A DNA stretch of 64,000 bases. It comes from Curvularia sp. ZM96. Lineage: Eukaryota > Ascomycota > Dothideomycetes > Pleosporales > Pleosporaceae. The stretch is from assembly GCA_022457065.1 (NCBI GenBank), contig JAJGBQ010000001.1, positions 1,488,001-1,552,000 on the forward strand, in the 5' to 3' direction. Shown piece by piece: positions 35,165 to 46,813 of this stretch. The notes below the pieces were generated by a model that was not told the DNA's origin, searched no databases, and saw nothing but the letters and a program-made list of their open reading frames with translations. The first letter of the stretch is position 1. The number at the start of each line of letters is the position of its first letter. The position numbers and the translations under genes are program-made.

Positions 35165-38100
35165 ATGTCTGGGTAAGCGGGAGAGACTCCGAACCCATCT
35201 GCCCTCTACCCTTTCCTGCGAGGCTGCTAACACTGTCTTCAAGGTCTATGCGCGAAGCCCTCAGGGCTCTCAATACCACTTTCTCCGCCGATACCGTTCC
35301 TTACCCGCTACCCGACGAGCTCTGCGCAACCATAGACGCCTTCCTGGAACGCTACCACGACATTGACGACCACGACTCTCATCGCTTCGATGAAGATCTC
35401 CATACCCTCTACCTGCGCCATGTCACCAACAACCCAGAGAAGCGCGGCGCCTTCCTTTCTGCTCTGCGAATCTTGCGCCCCGCCATCACCGGGGAGGCGC
35501 GCTTGACGGCTTGGTGGAACTCGATTTTCAAGCCCATCATTGATGGTATAGGATACAAAAAGAGTGAGCTGGAAGATGCAAAGGCCTTCATCCAGAGCAT
35601 ACTGGTGTACGACCCTGAAACGGACAAAGATGGCGAGCAGGCGCGCCTGTCAAGTCTCTTCACTACAAAAATAATCGACGCCTACCTAGCGAGGACAGCC
35701 ATTCCCTCTTCACCTGACGACTCTATCTCTCCAGAGAATGAGTTCGTCGCACACGAGCTGGAAACGGTCCTTGTAAATTTTGGGCGCAAAATGCCAAAGG
35801 TAGGCACTGCACCCCCTCGAGCGTAATTCGTACTGATTGTCATAGGTCTTCCTCCTAAAACTTGACGACCTCTTTGTACAAGCCCAATATCGTATCCGGG
35901 CCCTGAACCTGCTCAGCGCTTTCGTCCGCCTCCAACCGCCCCACCTGCATCTGGTTCTCGAAACGCCGCTCATCCAACACTTGGAGAAATGCCTGCTGGT
36001 CGACAACTCATCCACTGCGGTAGAACTTGCTCTTGTCGTCCTGATCATGTTCTTGCCACACATATGCGGGGCCTTGACTTCGGATCACCACTTGCAAAAG
36101 TTGTTCCTCATTTACTGCAGGATACTGTGCTGGGACAAGCTAAGGAGCGGCGATGAGAACGCAGGCGATATGGATGCTCAAGACGATTATAGCGAGGATG
36201 AGGACGACGAGGAACAGGACGACTCGGAGCAAGCCTGGGAACAGGTGCAGCCGGCAGTAGACTATCCAGAGTCCTCGCCGCCGACACTCATGCATTACTT
36301 TACCTTCCTCTACGGTCTTTTCCCGCTCAACTTCATGAGCTTTGTGCGCAAGCCTAGGAGATATCTCAAGTCCCTCAACTTTCCTGGCGCACGCGACTTT
36401 GATTTGGACCAAGATCTCATTCACACTCGAACAGAGCCCTATCGCCAAGTCCATTTACTGCACCCAAACATGTTCAATACCACGGCTGAGGACGAGCTGA
36501 CTGAGAACAAATGGCTGAAGAGTGATCCTGCAGATGTCGTTATCGAGTGCATGGGCCTATGTGTGGCTGTATCGTCGACGTTGAAAGATCCTGGTCCACC
36601 ACCAAGCGCAGCATTACCACCCGTCCCAGATATCCCATCAAATTTCACCTTAGATGATCAAGACGGTGCAACAGTTCACGGCTCGGATGAGAGTAGGCGA
36701 AACACGCAGTCGACAATGAACGTCACTTCAAGCGACATTCCAGATGTCCCAGATGGCTTCGAAATTCCTCCACGCATCAAGTCAATCAAATCTGCAGTGT
36801 CCATCAAATCTATGGCCTCTCCTCTGTTAAAAGGCCGTGACATGATGGATTCTCCGACATTGCCACCTGCAAAAGACACGCCAAAGCCCGACTTGCATAG
36901 CCCGTCCACAGCTGCTACCCATCGCTTCATGACAGAACAATCTAGCCTTGACAACTTTGTGCAGTCAGTATCTCGGCAGAGCCATGCTGGTCAAAATGAA
37001 TTCCAAAACCAGACCATGGCGTCGCTGCAAAGAGAGATCATGCTGCTTCGGAATGACCTCAATTTTGAGCGCTATCTTAAGTTGCAACATCTTGTGCACA
37101 TTGGACAGCTCCAGCGCAAACACATCAAAGAGGCAACTGCCGAGGCCGAAACCCAGAATTTGATCAACACCAACAAGACTTTGAAAGCCCGACTTGCCAA
37201 AGCAAACGAGCAATACGCTCAGCTTAAGAAAGAGACGCTCACGAGCCGAAGCCAGTCGAAGAAGTGGGAGGGTGAACTCAACGCAAAGGTGCGATCATAC
37301 AAGGAAAGTGAGAAGAACTGGCACAACGACGAAGGCGGGCTGCGGTTCGAGCTGCAGAAGACGCAAGCGGATTACGAGCAACTTAAGAAGATCGTAGAGA
37401 GGGCAGAAGCAGAACAGCTCAAAGCCCAGCAGCGGACCAAGGCGCTCGAGTATGAGCTTGAAGATTACAGTGAAATCCGTCGTGAGCTAGAAAACGCGCA
37501 AGAGAAGATTAATGCATTCGAAAATCAAAGGAAAGAGCTGCATATATTTATGCAAGAGCGAAACGACTTACGGAACGATCTCGAGATTGCGAACATGCGG
37601 TTGAACAGCCGGGAACAAGAACACGAACGCTCCATCAAGGCTTACGAACGCCGCATCATGGAGTTGGAGGCACGGTTGCAGTCGTCCGATAGGAGTGCTA
37701 GCAAACCAGGGCAGCTTCCCCCTTCAGTCCAGCAAATGCTCGACTCGGCCCTGGCGGCGAGTAATGCTAAGCTTCAGCAACTGAAGAAGGCCCACTACCG
37801 CCTTCTAGAACAGCATACAGAACTACAGATGAAGTATCACGAACTTGAGGGTGAACAGCAGGCTTCAATCGGACAGCTTTATCCTCGAGACAAGTCTGGT
37901 CAGATTGACTTTGGCACGTCACAAATCAACCGAAATCCAAGTACGCGACATGCGAGCGGCTACAATCCAAGGTACTTACCTCCCCTTTCCACAGAACGAG
38001 CATCTAGCGAAGAACAAGAGCCCTATCCCCAATACAGCTCCCCAGAGTCTGCGCAAAGCCCGAGCTCGGGTGCGATGCCAGATTATTCTGCTAGATTTGG

Positions 38101-38491
38101 GTCTATGAACCAAGGAATGCAACAGACCGCTTCAACACGCCCATCCCCTTATCCTGGTTTCGGTGGCGGCTACGGACCAGACTATACTGGCACTCACGAA
38201 GCTTCCCCCATTAGCCAGTTGCAATCACCGCAGCTTCATTCGAGCGCGAAGAGCAGCTTTTCCGCAGACACAGATGGCAGCTCAAACAAAGACAAGAAAG
38301 ACAAGGTCGAGGCCAAGTCGGAAGTTCGCGTATATGGCCGAGGTGGGACATCTGTACCTATAGCAAGATCTGAAACTGACTCGAATGCAGGAGGCGCCCA
38401 GAACATTGGGAAGAAGGTCAAAGACAAGGATCAAAGAAAACCGTCTTCCTCTAAAACTGGGGGCTTTCGCGGTTTGAGGGGCATCATGTGA
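35165..38491 (+). CDS. TSC1: TSC1/hamartin orthologue
   Basis: Three exons (35165..35172, 35244..35799, 35846..38491) encode about 1069 residues. The first coding exon is only 8 nt (Met-Ser-Gly, shared Gly codon). The N-terminal hamartin domain has DEDLHTLYLRHVTNNPEKRGAFLSALRILRPAITG, then VFLLKLDDLFVQAQYRIRALNLLSAF and LIMFLPHICGAL. MHYFTFLYGLFPLNFMSFVRKPRRYL follows, which is characteristic of fungal Tsc1. A long coiled coil runs from about residue 565 to 857, opening with NDLNFERYLKLQHLVHIGQLQRKHI. The C terminus is low-complexity, ending GGFRGLRGIM. Tsc1 stabilises Tsc2, the GAP for Rheb, and so restrains TORC1. No Tsc2 gene is in the window. Confidence 0.92.
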
Positions 38492-41434
38492 TCCCATTGG
38501 CCCTGGTGGTGGTTGCACATCATCGATCAGCTATGTGGGAGTTGGACTGCTCTTTTTCGACGATCACTCGCTAGAAGCGCTGCGCCTCCAACACACTCGG
38601 CCATGTTTGTCCTGAACTGCATCTCGGTACTGCATGGTCTCACGTCTCTTGTCGTCATTGCTGGTTTTCTTGTACATGGTTTGATCAGCGGCCCTTTTCT
38701 TTTATAGTTTATGCATTTGTACAGCGCGTATCACGACATGAGGTTATGATGAGTTTGTCTTTATATCTGTACGAATCATTGCATCTGTAATGCTCAACCA
38801 CGGTCTACATACCCTCGACCTTTAATCCGCCAGATATAGTTGGCACCTAAATGTATAATAACAATACCCCAGTCGCATTCCTTGCGCTTCCCAGTAAAGC
38901 GCAATCATGTATCAATCAGCATTACGTCGTCGCTCAGCATGCATCTTCTTATCGGGTCTGCTGCAGTTGCACCTACGCGCTTCTCCACGGAGATGACCAT
39001 GATGTAACCCCCATTGGCCACACCGCCGTTCCGGGGACAGAAATACTCACTACGCGCCAGCCATTCATGCGCACTGACTTGCTGTTCTCTGCCAACATGT
39101 GATTTTCGAGCATACCAATACCATCCAATCGCACTCTCCTCCGCACCTTGCATCGTGAATAGATCGCCAGGCCCCAACGCCACTCACTACTGCAGTCACT
39201 ACCCAGTCTGGTTAAGCGGGCTTGTGGAGAAAGCACCCTGTTAACCTTATTCCTTTTTCTCGTCTTCCTTTTTTGCTTTTCAACTCTTGCTGTTTCTCCT
39301 TTACGCGCGCCCGCTGTCATACCGAGACTAACGTAGGAAAAAGAAACGCTGTATTGGATCGTCTTCGAGGTGCACGGCTAACGGCTGCTCCCATCTTCCA
39401 TCCCACGTCCGTGCGAGAGAGAGAGAGCGCGCGAAGGGTCTGGTTGGCAGCAGTGGCCAGGAGGGTTATTTTGGTACTTGGTTCGGATGCCTTCGGCATT
39501 TAAGGTGGGGTGTGGGGGACCATTATGCGTGGGATGGGGTTAATGATACTGGTACTGGGTAAAACATCCGTCGTGGAGTGTGTTTGATGCTAGTATCAGA
39601 GAGCAGAATACCTGACGATACTGGTGATTGAATAAATGCATCACCACCGTTCGGGGAAGGAATACCGTAAGGCAGATTTGGGTTGTGCACATATCCTTGT
39701 GCCTGCTAGTCAGAACGCCCCCCTTTTCTTTTACAGAATGCAACGTTTCGACTCGAGCGGTTGCAATGATGTTCACCAACCACACCTACCTAACACTCTT
39801 CACGCAACTATTCCAAATTATTAGCTCAGATCGGGGAGCCGGTAAGGGGCTTGCATCTGAGCCACCACCATCTCGCCATCTTGCATCTTTGCCGACATGG
39901 CTGACGTTCGAGGCGTTGCATACGCGAAGGGGGCCTGGCTGTCACACCTACGCATACATGCGTACGCAATCGATGCAAGAAGGAACGGTTGAACGGTGTG
40001 CCGGTGTAGCCCTGCGCTAGAGGTTTAGGATGGCAGGGAAAAGGAAACTTGGTTGGGTAAAGCGCAGAACAGTAGATCGAGGCTTCAGATGGTGGGAAAA
40101 GTAGTGGGAAAAGAAAATGTGTTCGAGAGAGGCGTTGGGTGGCGGGAGATGGGTGGGTGTGGTGAGGGTTTGGTAGGTACAGTTTGGACGGGAGGATGTA
40201 GATTCTTTGAGAGTGTGATTTGGGTAGGTAGTGCCCGAGGTATGAGAAAGGTATATGTACATGAATGCTTGCATTGACCTTTGTGTAGATGTTTGTGTTC
40301 ATAGCACGTGCTGCCATTCCTCTCTGGCAGCCTCTTGCTACAATAGCTCTGGCGTTGATCTGCTTCGTTGTTTCTTATAATAGAAATATGGTGGCACTTT
40401 CAAGCAACGTGATAGCATCGCAGTTGATCTACGGGAGTTACAATGAGTTATAAAATATAATTAGTGAATACACTTTGGAATACTCACGTGCCTCCTTATC
40501 CTGCCACGGTCTTGAAAAATACTGTGTTTGGACCGTTCAGTGTCGCTGGCATAGCTTGAGTCACTTCTGGTGACTCAACTTTTCTGAGAAGCCATTGTAC
40601 TTTAACCTCTTTGTGGAGATTTGAGGTTTCGATATTCCTGTCGATGTATTTGCGTGACTCTTTTCTCTGTAGTATTATGATTTCAAGCGTTGAGCTTTCG
40701 TACGACGGAAATCTTGCTTCAACTGTGTTCCCTTTGACAATTTGGACATGACTAGCAGCTGTACGATATTCTCTGTACCGTGAGAACTACCTGATGACAT
40801 ACCCGAACTTGTTTCGCGAATCCAAAAGTTTAGTGTTCTTTCGAGACCATGAGCATGATAGAACCGTACGAAATTACTGTACTACTGGGTTCGTTTACGT
40901 AAAGATTTTGGATAAATTCCTGTACGCCCGTATTAGAGATGTCGACTAATTCGAGCACAGTATTTGTCGATTCCATGTTGGGTAAAGTTGCATAATGTCC
41001 CCTTTCCTAGAAGCCACAATTGCCTTACCAAGGCGAATTTCGTCAACAAGCTGTGTAAAGGTTTGTTCAGAACGTTAATTAAGACGTAAAGTTATGCAGC
41101 TTACTAGGCCTGCTGGACCGACTGCACTTTGAAGGTGACAAGCAGCAAAGTTTGATCTTGTATAACAGAAGTGCTACAAAGCTTATTGAGTAGTTTTCTT
41201 TGCTGGATATGTTAAATGACGGCTGAAATAGGCCTTACTAGGACGCTTGAGATGATGATAACAAAGATCAATGTCACAAAAATAGGGAATGAAGGGAAGT
41301 AAGTAATAGACTAAGCAAAGCAGTAGAGACATGTCAACCAACACATGAATAGGAAGAACTTGGACATTCTGAAACGAACAAATGTTGTTGGAACTTGCTG
41401 AAGACTGCTTTCAATTTCCTCGGCTGAGATGGTT
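38492..41434. other. Gene-poor intergenic region (about 2.9 kb)
   Basis: The longest stretch without a recognisable gene. It includes a GA microsatellite followed by GCGCGC at about 39416-39435. An inverted repeat GCTCAGAT / ATCTGAGC lies at 39824-39831 and 39855-39862. From about 40320 to 41300 there is an A/T-rich segment without open frames of note. I found no transposase or reverse-transcriptase motif and no terminal repeats. A decayed element or a non-coding transcript cannot be excluded. Confidence 0.5.
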
Positions 41435-42002
41435 CTACGCCTTGTATACCACTTTACTAACCTTGTACTCCACAATCGTCCCGGGCTTGCCGGCCTCCTT
41501 GACAAAATGCCCAGCAGCAACATACGTCCCATTCTGCAGCTCAGCATACTTTGCATTACCCGTCTCAAACGAGAAATTGACAAACGAGTCGCCATACTCT
41601 GTTGTCTTCGCGTCCGAAGAGTCAGTCAAGATGGCAACGACACCTGGAGTAAGCTTGACGGTGCCCTTGTAGTACATGGCCAAAACTGTTCCGTCGTGGT
41701 TCCTGTTGCATACTTGATCAGCTACCATTTCGGTTTGGGCGAGAATTGATGAAGACGCACTTGACCTGACTTCTGACGTCCAGTCTCATGTTTGCTCCAT
41801 CGGCGTCATTGCGGATATAGTCGTATCCCACACCATGCAACTCCCCGTCGAGTTTAGGCTCAAAACCCTCTTCGCTCTTCACGGTACCGCTTGTCATAGG
41901 CACAATGGCCAGTTGAGGGCCTGCCTGACCGCCGACCTGCATCGGCGCATCGATATTTACGCGGACCGTAAAGGCCGGTTGTAGCGATGGGAAGCCGGAC
42001 AT
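41435..42002 (-). CDS. DUF3237-family protein
   Basis: Two exons (42002..41761 and 41702..41435) encode about 169 residues. MSGFPSLQPAFTVRVNIDAP opens the protein, followed by GPQLAIVPMTSGTVKSEEGFEPKLDGELHGVGYDYI. DADGANMRLDVRSQVKNHDGTVLAMYYKGTVKL then spans the intron, and YVAAGHFVKEAG lies near the C terminus. This pattern of a beta-rich 150-170-residue protein with the R-L-D-V-R segment is that of the DUF3237 (UPF0311) family, whose biochemical role is not established. There is no signal peptide or membrane segment. The intron is 58 nt with consensus ends (GTGCGT...ACAG). No neighbouring gene suggests a pathway. Confidence 0.8.
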
Positions 42003-42514
42003 CTTGGTTTAGGTAAGTGAAAGTTAGAAAACGGATAGGATGTGGATTAGAGAGTTATCGAAATGAGAAAAAGCAAATCTCAGGGTGGAAGGTACTTGGG
42101 GTCGAGCACTGAGGAGAATAGAATGATGGCACCATGCAACGTAAGCATTCGCCCGATGCGTGAACCCAGAAGCTACCCCTCCGACCCCACTCCTCGGTTG
42201 CACGAAAGGAGGAGAGCAAACTTCCTTCCTTCCGTGCGATGACGTCAGCAAACACAAGGCCTGATAGTGTAGTTATTCCATTGCAAGGTAATTGGAGTTA
42301 AGCTGCTACTGAGACAGACGTCTCTGGAAGTGAATTAAAATCGAATATATATTCCTGAACAATATAACGTACAGCTCCTTTGCTGATATTTGCAGAAAGC
42401 TGTTTTGAATATTTTGAGAATTGGCTGGATCCATATCTTTCGTCTGATTCAATACCACGACTTTGCTTTATCCATTGAACATCAACACAACATTGTAAGT
42501 GAATGCAATCCGAC
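42003..42514. other. Intergenic upstream of the DUF3237 gene
   Basis: Promoter of the DUF3237 gene and 3' UTR of the RRN6-like gene. An antisense-like open frame extending from 42298 into the RRN6-like gene is a frame shadow and not a gene. Confidence 0.5.
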
Positions 42515-45488
42515 TCAAAAGCCACTGATCCTGCCCTTCTTTTTCTTCTTCTTGTCCAACCTTCCTCCAAACTTCCCCGGCTCAGCCTGGCTCTGATGTA
42601 CAAATCCTCCGTTGAGATTTGGCACTTGACTTCGGCTTTGACTCTGACTCGGTACCTGACTGCTGCTTCCCATGCCACCAAACATAGGCCCAGGAGAGCT
42701 TCTTGAAAACACCGCAGCTTGGCTTGCAGCTTTGGCCCTCGCCAGCTCATCTTCACGTTGCTGACGTTTTTCTCTGCGCTCCTTCCTCTTACGCTCCTTC
42801 TCGCGTTGCCTTTGACTTTCTTCGTCCATGTCCTCCGGTTCGAGGGCGCGCTCTGTAGCAGTCCAATCGTATTTGCTTGGATGGAACCCAACTTCCCAGT
42901 GTTTGAGAACCTGAGATGCATTTCCACGGATACCCACAGGGTCTCTGGAAGGGTTCCTATTGCGAAGATACTTTTCCAGTCGCGCCAAAGGATCTGGCGG
43001 GGTGCTTTGTATGACAGGCAGAACAGGCGGTGATGAGCCTGGTAGTGATGATGGAGGCTGAGATGAAGGGGGGACGGAGGAGTGTGGGGGTGTTGGGAGG
43101 TAGGACATTCCATATTGCGATATAGGATGAAAATCACTGCTCCTAGGTCGTGATGGCAAGATGGGTAATGCGATGCTCCCAGAGCCAGTGATTGCCTCAT
43201 CCAAGTCATGCTCTTGTACACGCATGCTGGAGAGTAGAACTTCCGCAGCAATCCGCCGAACGAGGCGCTCCTTAGATTGTCGGACACGACTCGACACATT
43301 CGATGGCAGAGGCGCAACCCACGTTTGCAACAGGGTGTCGTAAACATCAGAAATAGTAGGATCGCTGTTCTCGGTCAAGTTAAGTGTCCGTACCGACGCG
43401 ACGCGTTCGACATACAGGGCGTTTTCTTCATTCTCGGACAGCAGATCTTGAAGGTTGGATGATGCCTTATCGACATCCAGAACATGGAGCTTCGTGTTCG
43501 CATATTCCATCAATGTACCGATTGGCAGCGGTGCAGAGGCAGGGTCGTCGGCAAGCATTTCCTTTACTTCATCCGTAACTGCCGCTATATCCACGAAGCC
43601 CGATGCATCGCTATCAGATTTTGTTAGGTGTTGAAGGGCCTCGTACAAAATTCCGTAGTCCTGCGTATTGTGCACAGAGGTGTCCTCCAAAACCTCCTCT
43701 TGTTTCAAGACTTTCGATGGGATCTTTGATCTTGGCAGCCCTAATGGAGTTGGACCATCTAGATCGATAGATTCGTCACCCTGGTTGATTGTTTCCATCT
43801 TGGAAATGCCCATTTTAGGCTGTTTTATCGTGCTTCGCGAAAAGTCTTCAATGACTTGCTGGGGAGGGAGCGGTTCTTGAACCAAAGTTTTCCCAGTATA
43901 GATAACGAGCTCATGAACACTAGAAGCGGACTGTGCAACAAACAACCGAAAGAAGTCAATGTTCATCCGGATGCCCCCCTGTTGCATAGGCTCCATGTGT
44001 AAGCTGGTAATTCGACCTGGCCCATCAATGTTCAGGTCCAATATGCCAGGATCAGAACATGACACCATAGACGAAACACCAGTAAGATGTTCAGTAAAGG
44101 TATAGAGCTGGACGAGATTGTTTAACTGTGAATAGAGCATCAGGCACAATTCTATTCTTATTAGCAAGCCTAGTCATCAATTGTTGCATTCAAGACTTAC
44201 CATCTTCTGAAAGCATATGCAAAGCCATCTGAAGAGTAAAATCTTCTGAACTTCGATAGTGCCTCCATGATGCCAATGTCGTCGCTCCTGTGCCATCGAA
44301 CGAAGCACTGCCCTCGTCCAGACTGTTGACTAGCATCAAGATCAGGCGGGTAGAGGTCAGAACAAAGACCCGGTTGGCATGGTTTGGATGCTGCTTGACG
44401 TCCAGGAACCACTCTGTAGATCGCTCGCTGAGAAGTTTTGGACACGGCAGGTAATTGGATTTCCCTCCGCTGATACTAACGATGCTCAGGTGTCGCCGGT
44501 TGCAGACCAACAAAGTAGTGGTGTCGGCCACCCAAAGTATTCTAGCCCATCCGTCTTCACCAGCCATATCCTCAGTTTCTGAGTTGCCAATTCGTCCTCG
44601 AACTAGGCATGAAGGAGTGTAGGTTTTACCTTTGCGCGAACGATCAATCTCCCACACGCTCCACATTGGGCTCTGGTCGACGAGGGCGAACTGTAGCTGA
44701 AATCTTGGGTTGAATGCCACATGAGAATGGGGAAAACCACCAGTGCTTTCCTTGTCGATGCTGAAAACGGGATGTGCGTCGATGGTCGATGGGGGAAGGT
44801 CATAAAAGGGCGAAGATGCAGTGGTGTGAGCCTGGCGGGAGCTGATGGGGTGGAACAAGACTGTGCGAGTAGGAAGCCGCACAGCAAGCAAGGAGCTCCT
44901 GTCTTCCGACTGCGAGAAGCAGATTTGCTGTATAGCTGCAGCTTCCTCGTTCCAGTGACCACTTTCGGCTTCCCTCAGAGTCCATCCGTCTACCCATGTC
45001 TTTCTGACCATACCCCAGCCTAGTCTTTCCGTGTTCAACACTGCCAATTGTAATATGTTCCCAGCTTCTCCCGTGGGTAGCGCGGCGACCTGACGTGGGT
45101 TTTCATGTCTGTCTTTGAGTGTGATGGAGCCGAAGGATAGCAAACTACCGACAAGTGGGTCGTACACAGAGGCTGTCGCAGAGATAGCAGCAGAAATGAC
45201 ATTCAGTTCTGGGAGTAGTGTAGCTGCTGGAGCAAGCTGAGGGTTGTCTTGTATCTGGCTTCGGACTTCTTTCTGCGACTCTGCACTGTTAACAGAAGTT
45301 TGCGGATCAGCAAGTTGAGCCGGTACTGTCGCAAGCGTGTCTACGACGTGGAAACCGTCCGAGGTCCGAATCTGCCTAAAACTTCTGGTGGCATACTGTC
45401 TTGCAAATGCCCATTCGTTGCTCTCTAGATCATAAATTGCAGCACCAGGGTAGCCGTAATTCAGATCAGTGAGCGATTTGTCAGCCAT
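42515..45488 (-). CDS. RRN6: RRN6-like RNA polymerase I core-factor subunit
   Basis: Two exons (45488..44201 and 44151..42515) encode about 974 residues. The N-terminal half has beta-propeller-like repeats, for example AFARQYATRSFRQI, SSLLAVRLPTRTVLFHPI and HSHVAFNPRFQLQFALVDQSPMWSVWEIDR. WARILWVADTTTLLVCNRRHLSIV and WFLDVKQHPNHANRVFVLTSTRLIL follow, an arrangement matching fungal Rrn6. The C-terminal half is helical and then Ser/Pro/Gln-rich, ending in the basic KKKKKKGRISGF tail typical of this family. Rrn6 with Rrn7 and Rrn11 forms the core factor that recruits Pol I to the rDNA promoter. Family assignment relies on overall pattern because Rrn6 has few invariant motifs. The gene is divergent from SPC25. 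Confidence 0.78.
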
Positions 45489-45832
45489 TTGGCCGTCGTA
45501 AAGGGTCTCGTTGAGTCGCGGCTCGGCAGCATAAAATCATACTTCGGACACGGCGGGCTACGGGTGAAGTCTGAATCGAGACACGATGAAGCTGAGAACG
45601 CGATGGTAAGAGGAAGCCGAGGCGGGACAAAAAGTTCCACTAGCGCTATAAGGCACGTCGGCACGTGCGTGCCCCGCAGGCGTCCCTTGCACTTTAGCGT
45701 GGACAAGTTGTTTACCCGGCAACCATCCAAACATCACCGTTCACTGGCGTCGCATTGCACCACAGCGCACACTGGCACACAACGAGAGTCCCTGACGAAC
45801 ATTCAACAACATCCGCGATACGAATTCCCAAC
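45489..45832. promoter_or_regulatory. Divergent promoter between RRN6-like gene and SPC25
   Basis: This 344-bp spacer contains CACGTG at 45662-45667, embedded in GGCACGTGCGTGCC. No other recognisable elements were seen. Confidence 0.5.
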
Positions 45833-46662
45833 ATGACGACCTTCGAACCCTCCCTCAGCACCACGATGCGTGCATCCTCGCACGATGCGCCGTCCATGGC
45901 CGATCAACTGCCCTCTATCAACTTTGGTTTCGACGACTTGCGCAGCCGCATGAACCAGTTCACGACGCGATTCGATGCATTTATTGAGAACGGCCGCCGG
46001 CGAGTACTAGAAGAGCGCAACCAATTCCGCATGAACGTTGCAGAACTACATGGTAAGCATACGCTACTTCTTAAGGGGATAATTTTCTTTACCGTACAGA
46101 CGCTGACGGCTCCACAGAGGACCAACGCATGAAGAAGCGCGACATTGAGATTCTCGAACTCAAAACTGCCCAACACAGCCAAACCCTTGCCAAAGAGTCG
46201 CAGGAAACGTCTGAAATGCAAGAAGCCATTTCTGCCCTCACCCTGCAGCGTGACGAGCGCCTTGCCCACCGCGACAACCTCCGTGCTCAAATCGCCGAAC
46301 TACAAAAGACCATTTCTGCGCGCCGCGAGGCCCAGCTCAAGCATCGCCGATATCTCGATGGCCAGAACCGCTACAACGAGCCTGAGCTCGATTTTTGGGA
46401 GAGTTATCTGGGCTTGAGGATTGAGGGGCTGGGCAAAGACGACAGACTCAAGTTTGTGTACACAAACGTTGACGAGAGGGAATGGGACCGCGAGGCTTGG
46501 TTCGAACTAGATACCAGCGAGCGTGACTACAGGGTTCTAGAAGCGAGACCAAAAGTAGAGCGTGAGGAGATTGAAAGAGTAGTGGAAAGATTGAATGAGA
46601 CACGCGACTTAGCGGGTTTCCTGAAGGGCATGCGAGAACTGTTTGTGGAAGCTTGCAAGTAG
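45833..46662 (+). CDS. SPC25: Kinetochore protein Spc25 (NDC80 complex)
   Basis: Two exons (45833..46052 and 46118..46662) encode about 254 residues. A short disordered N terminus is followed by INFGFDDLRSRMNQFTTRFD. A long coiled coil runs through RVLEERNQFRMNVAELHED, then AQHSQTLAKESQETSEMQEAI and IAELQKTISARREAQLKHRR. The C-terminal globular RWD-like domain starts at PELDFWESYLGLRIEG and continues DRLKFVYTNVDEREWDREAWFELD. This architecture and length match Spc25, which pairs with Spc24 to anchor the NDC80 complex to the inner kinetochore. The 65-nt intron is consensus. BUB3, another kinetochore-associated gene, lies 11 kb downstream. Confidence 0.92.
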
Positions 46663-46813
46663 AGCTTTGCCCTACGGACATGAAGGTTACGACATTGGGT
46701 TATAGGCGGCGTTGAGACTTGTAGGCTTACATTTTTGTCTTTGGTGTTGTTTGATAATACCCCTTGATTTTACATGATTTCTTTTTTCCGCTCCATTGCT
46801 CCTATTATTTCGA

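Noticed and set aside
39820..39865. A-box-like TAGCTCAG with an 8-bp inverted repeat, considered as a tRNA or terminator
   Set aside because: No B box (GGTTCGA type) follows, and the 23-base loop is unlike a tRNA; kept only as a minor note under the gene-poor region.
39826..40317. 163-codon minus-strand frame
   Set aside because: Composition is Pro/His/Ser-rich from low-complexity pyrimidine DNA, with no family motif.
42298..43347. 349-codon minus-strand frame overlapping the RRN6-like gene
   Set aside because: Overlaps the RRN6-like last exon in another frame and has no family features.
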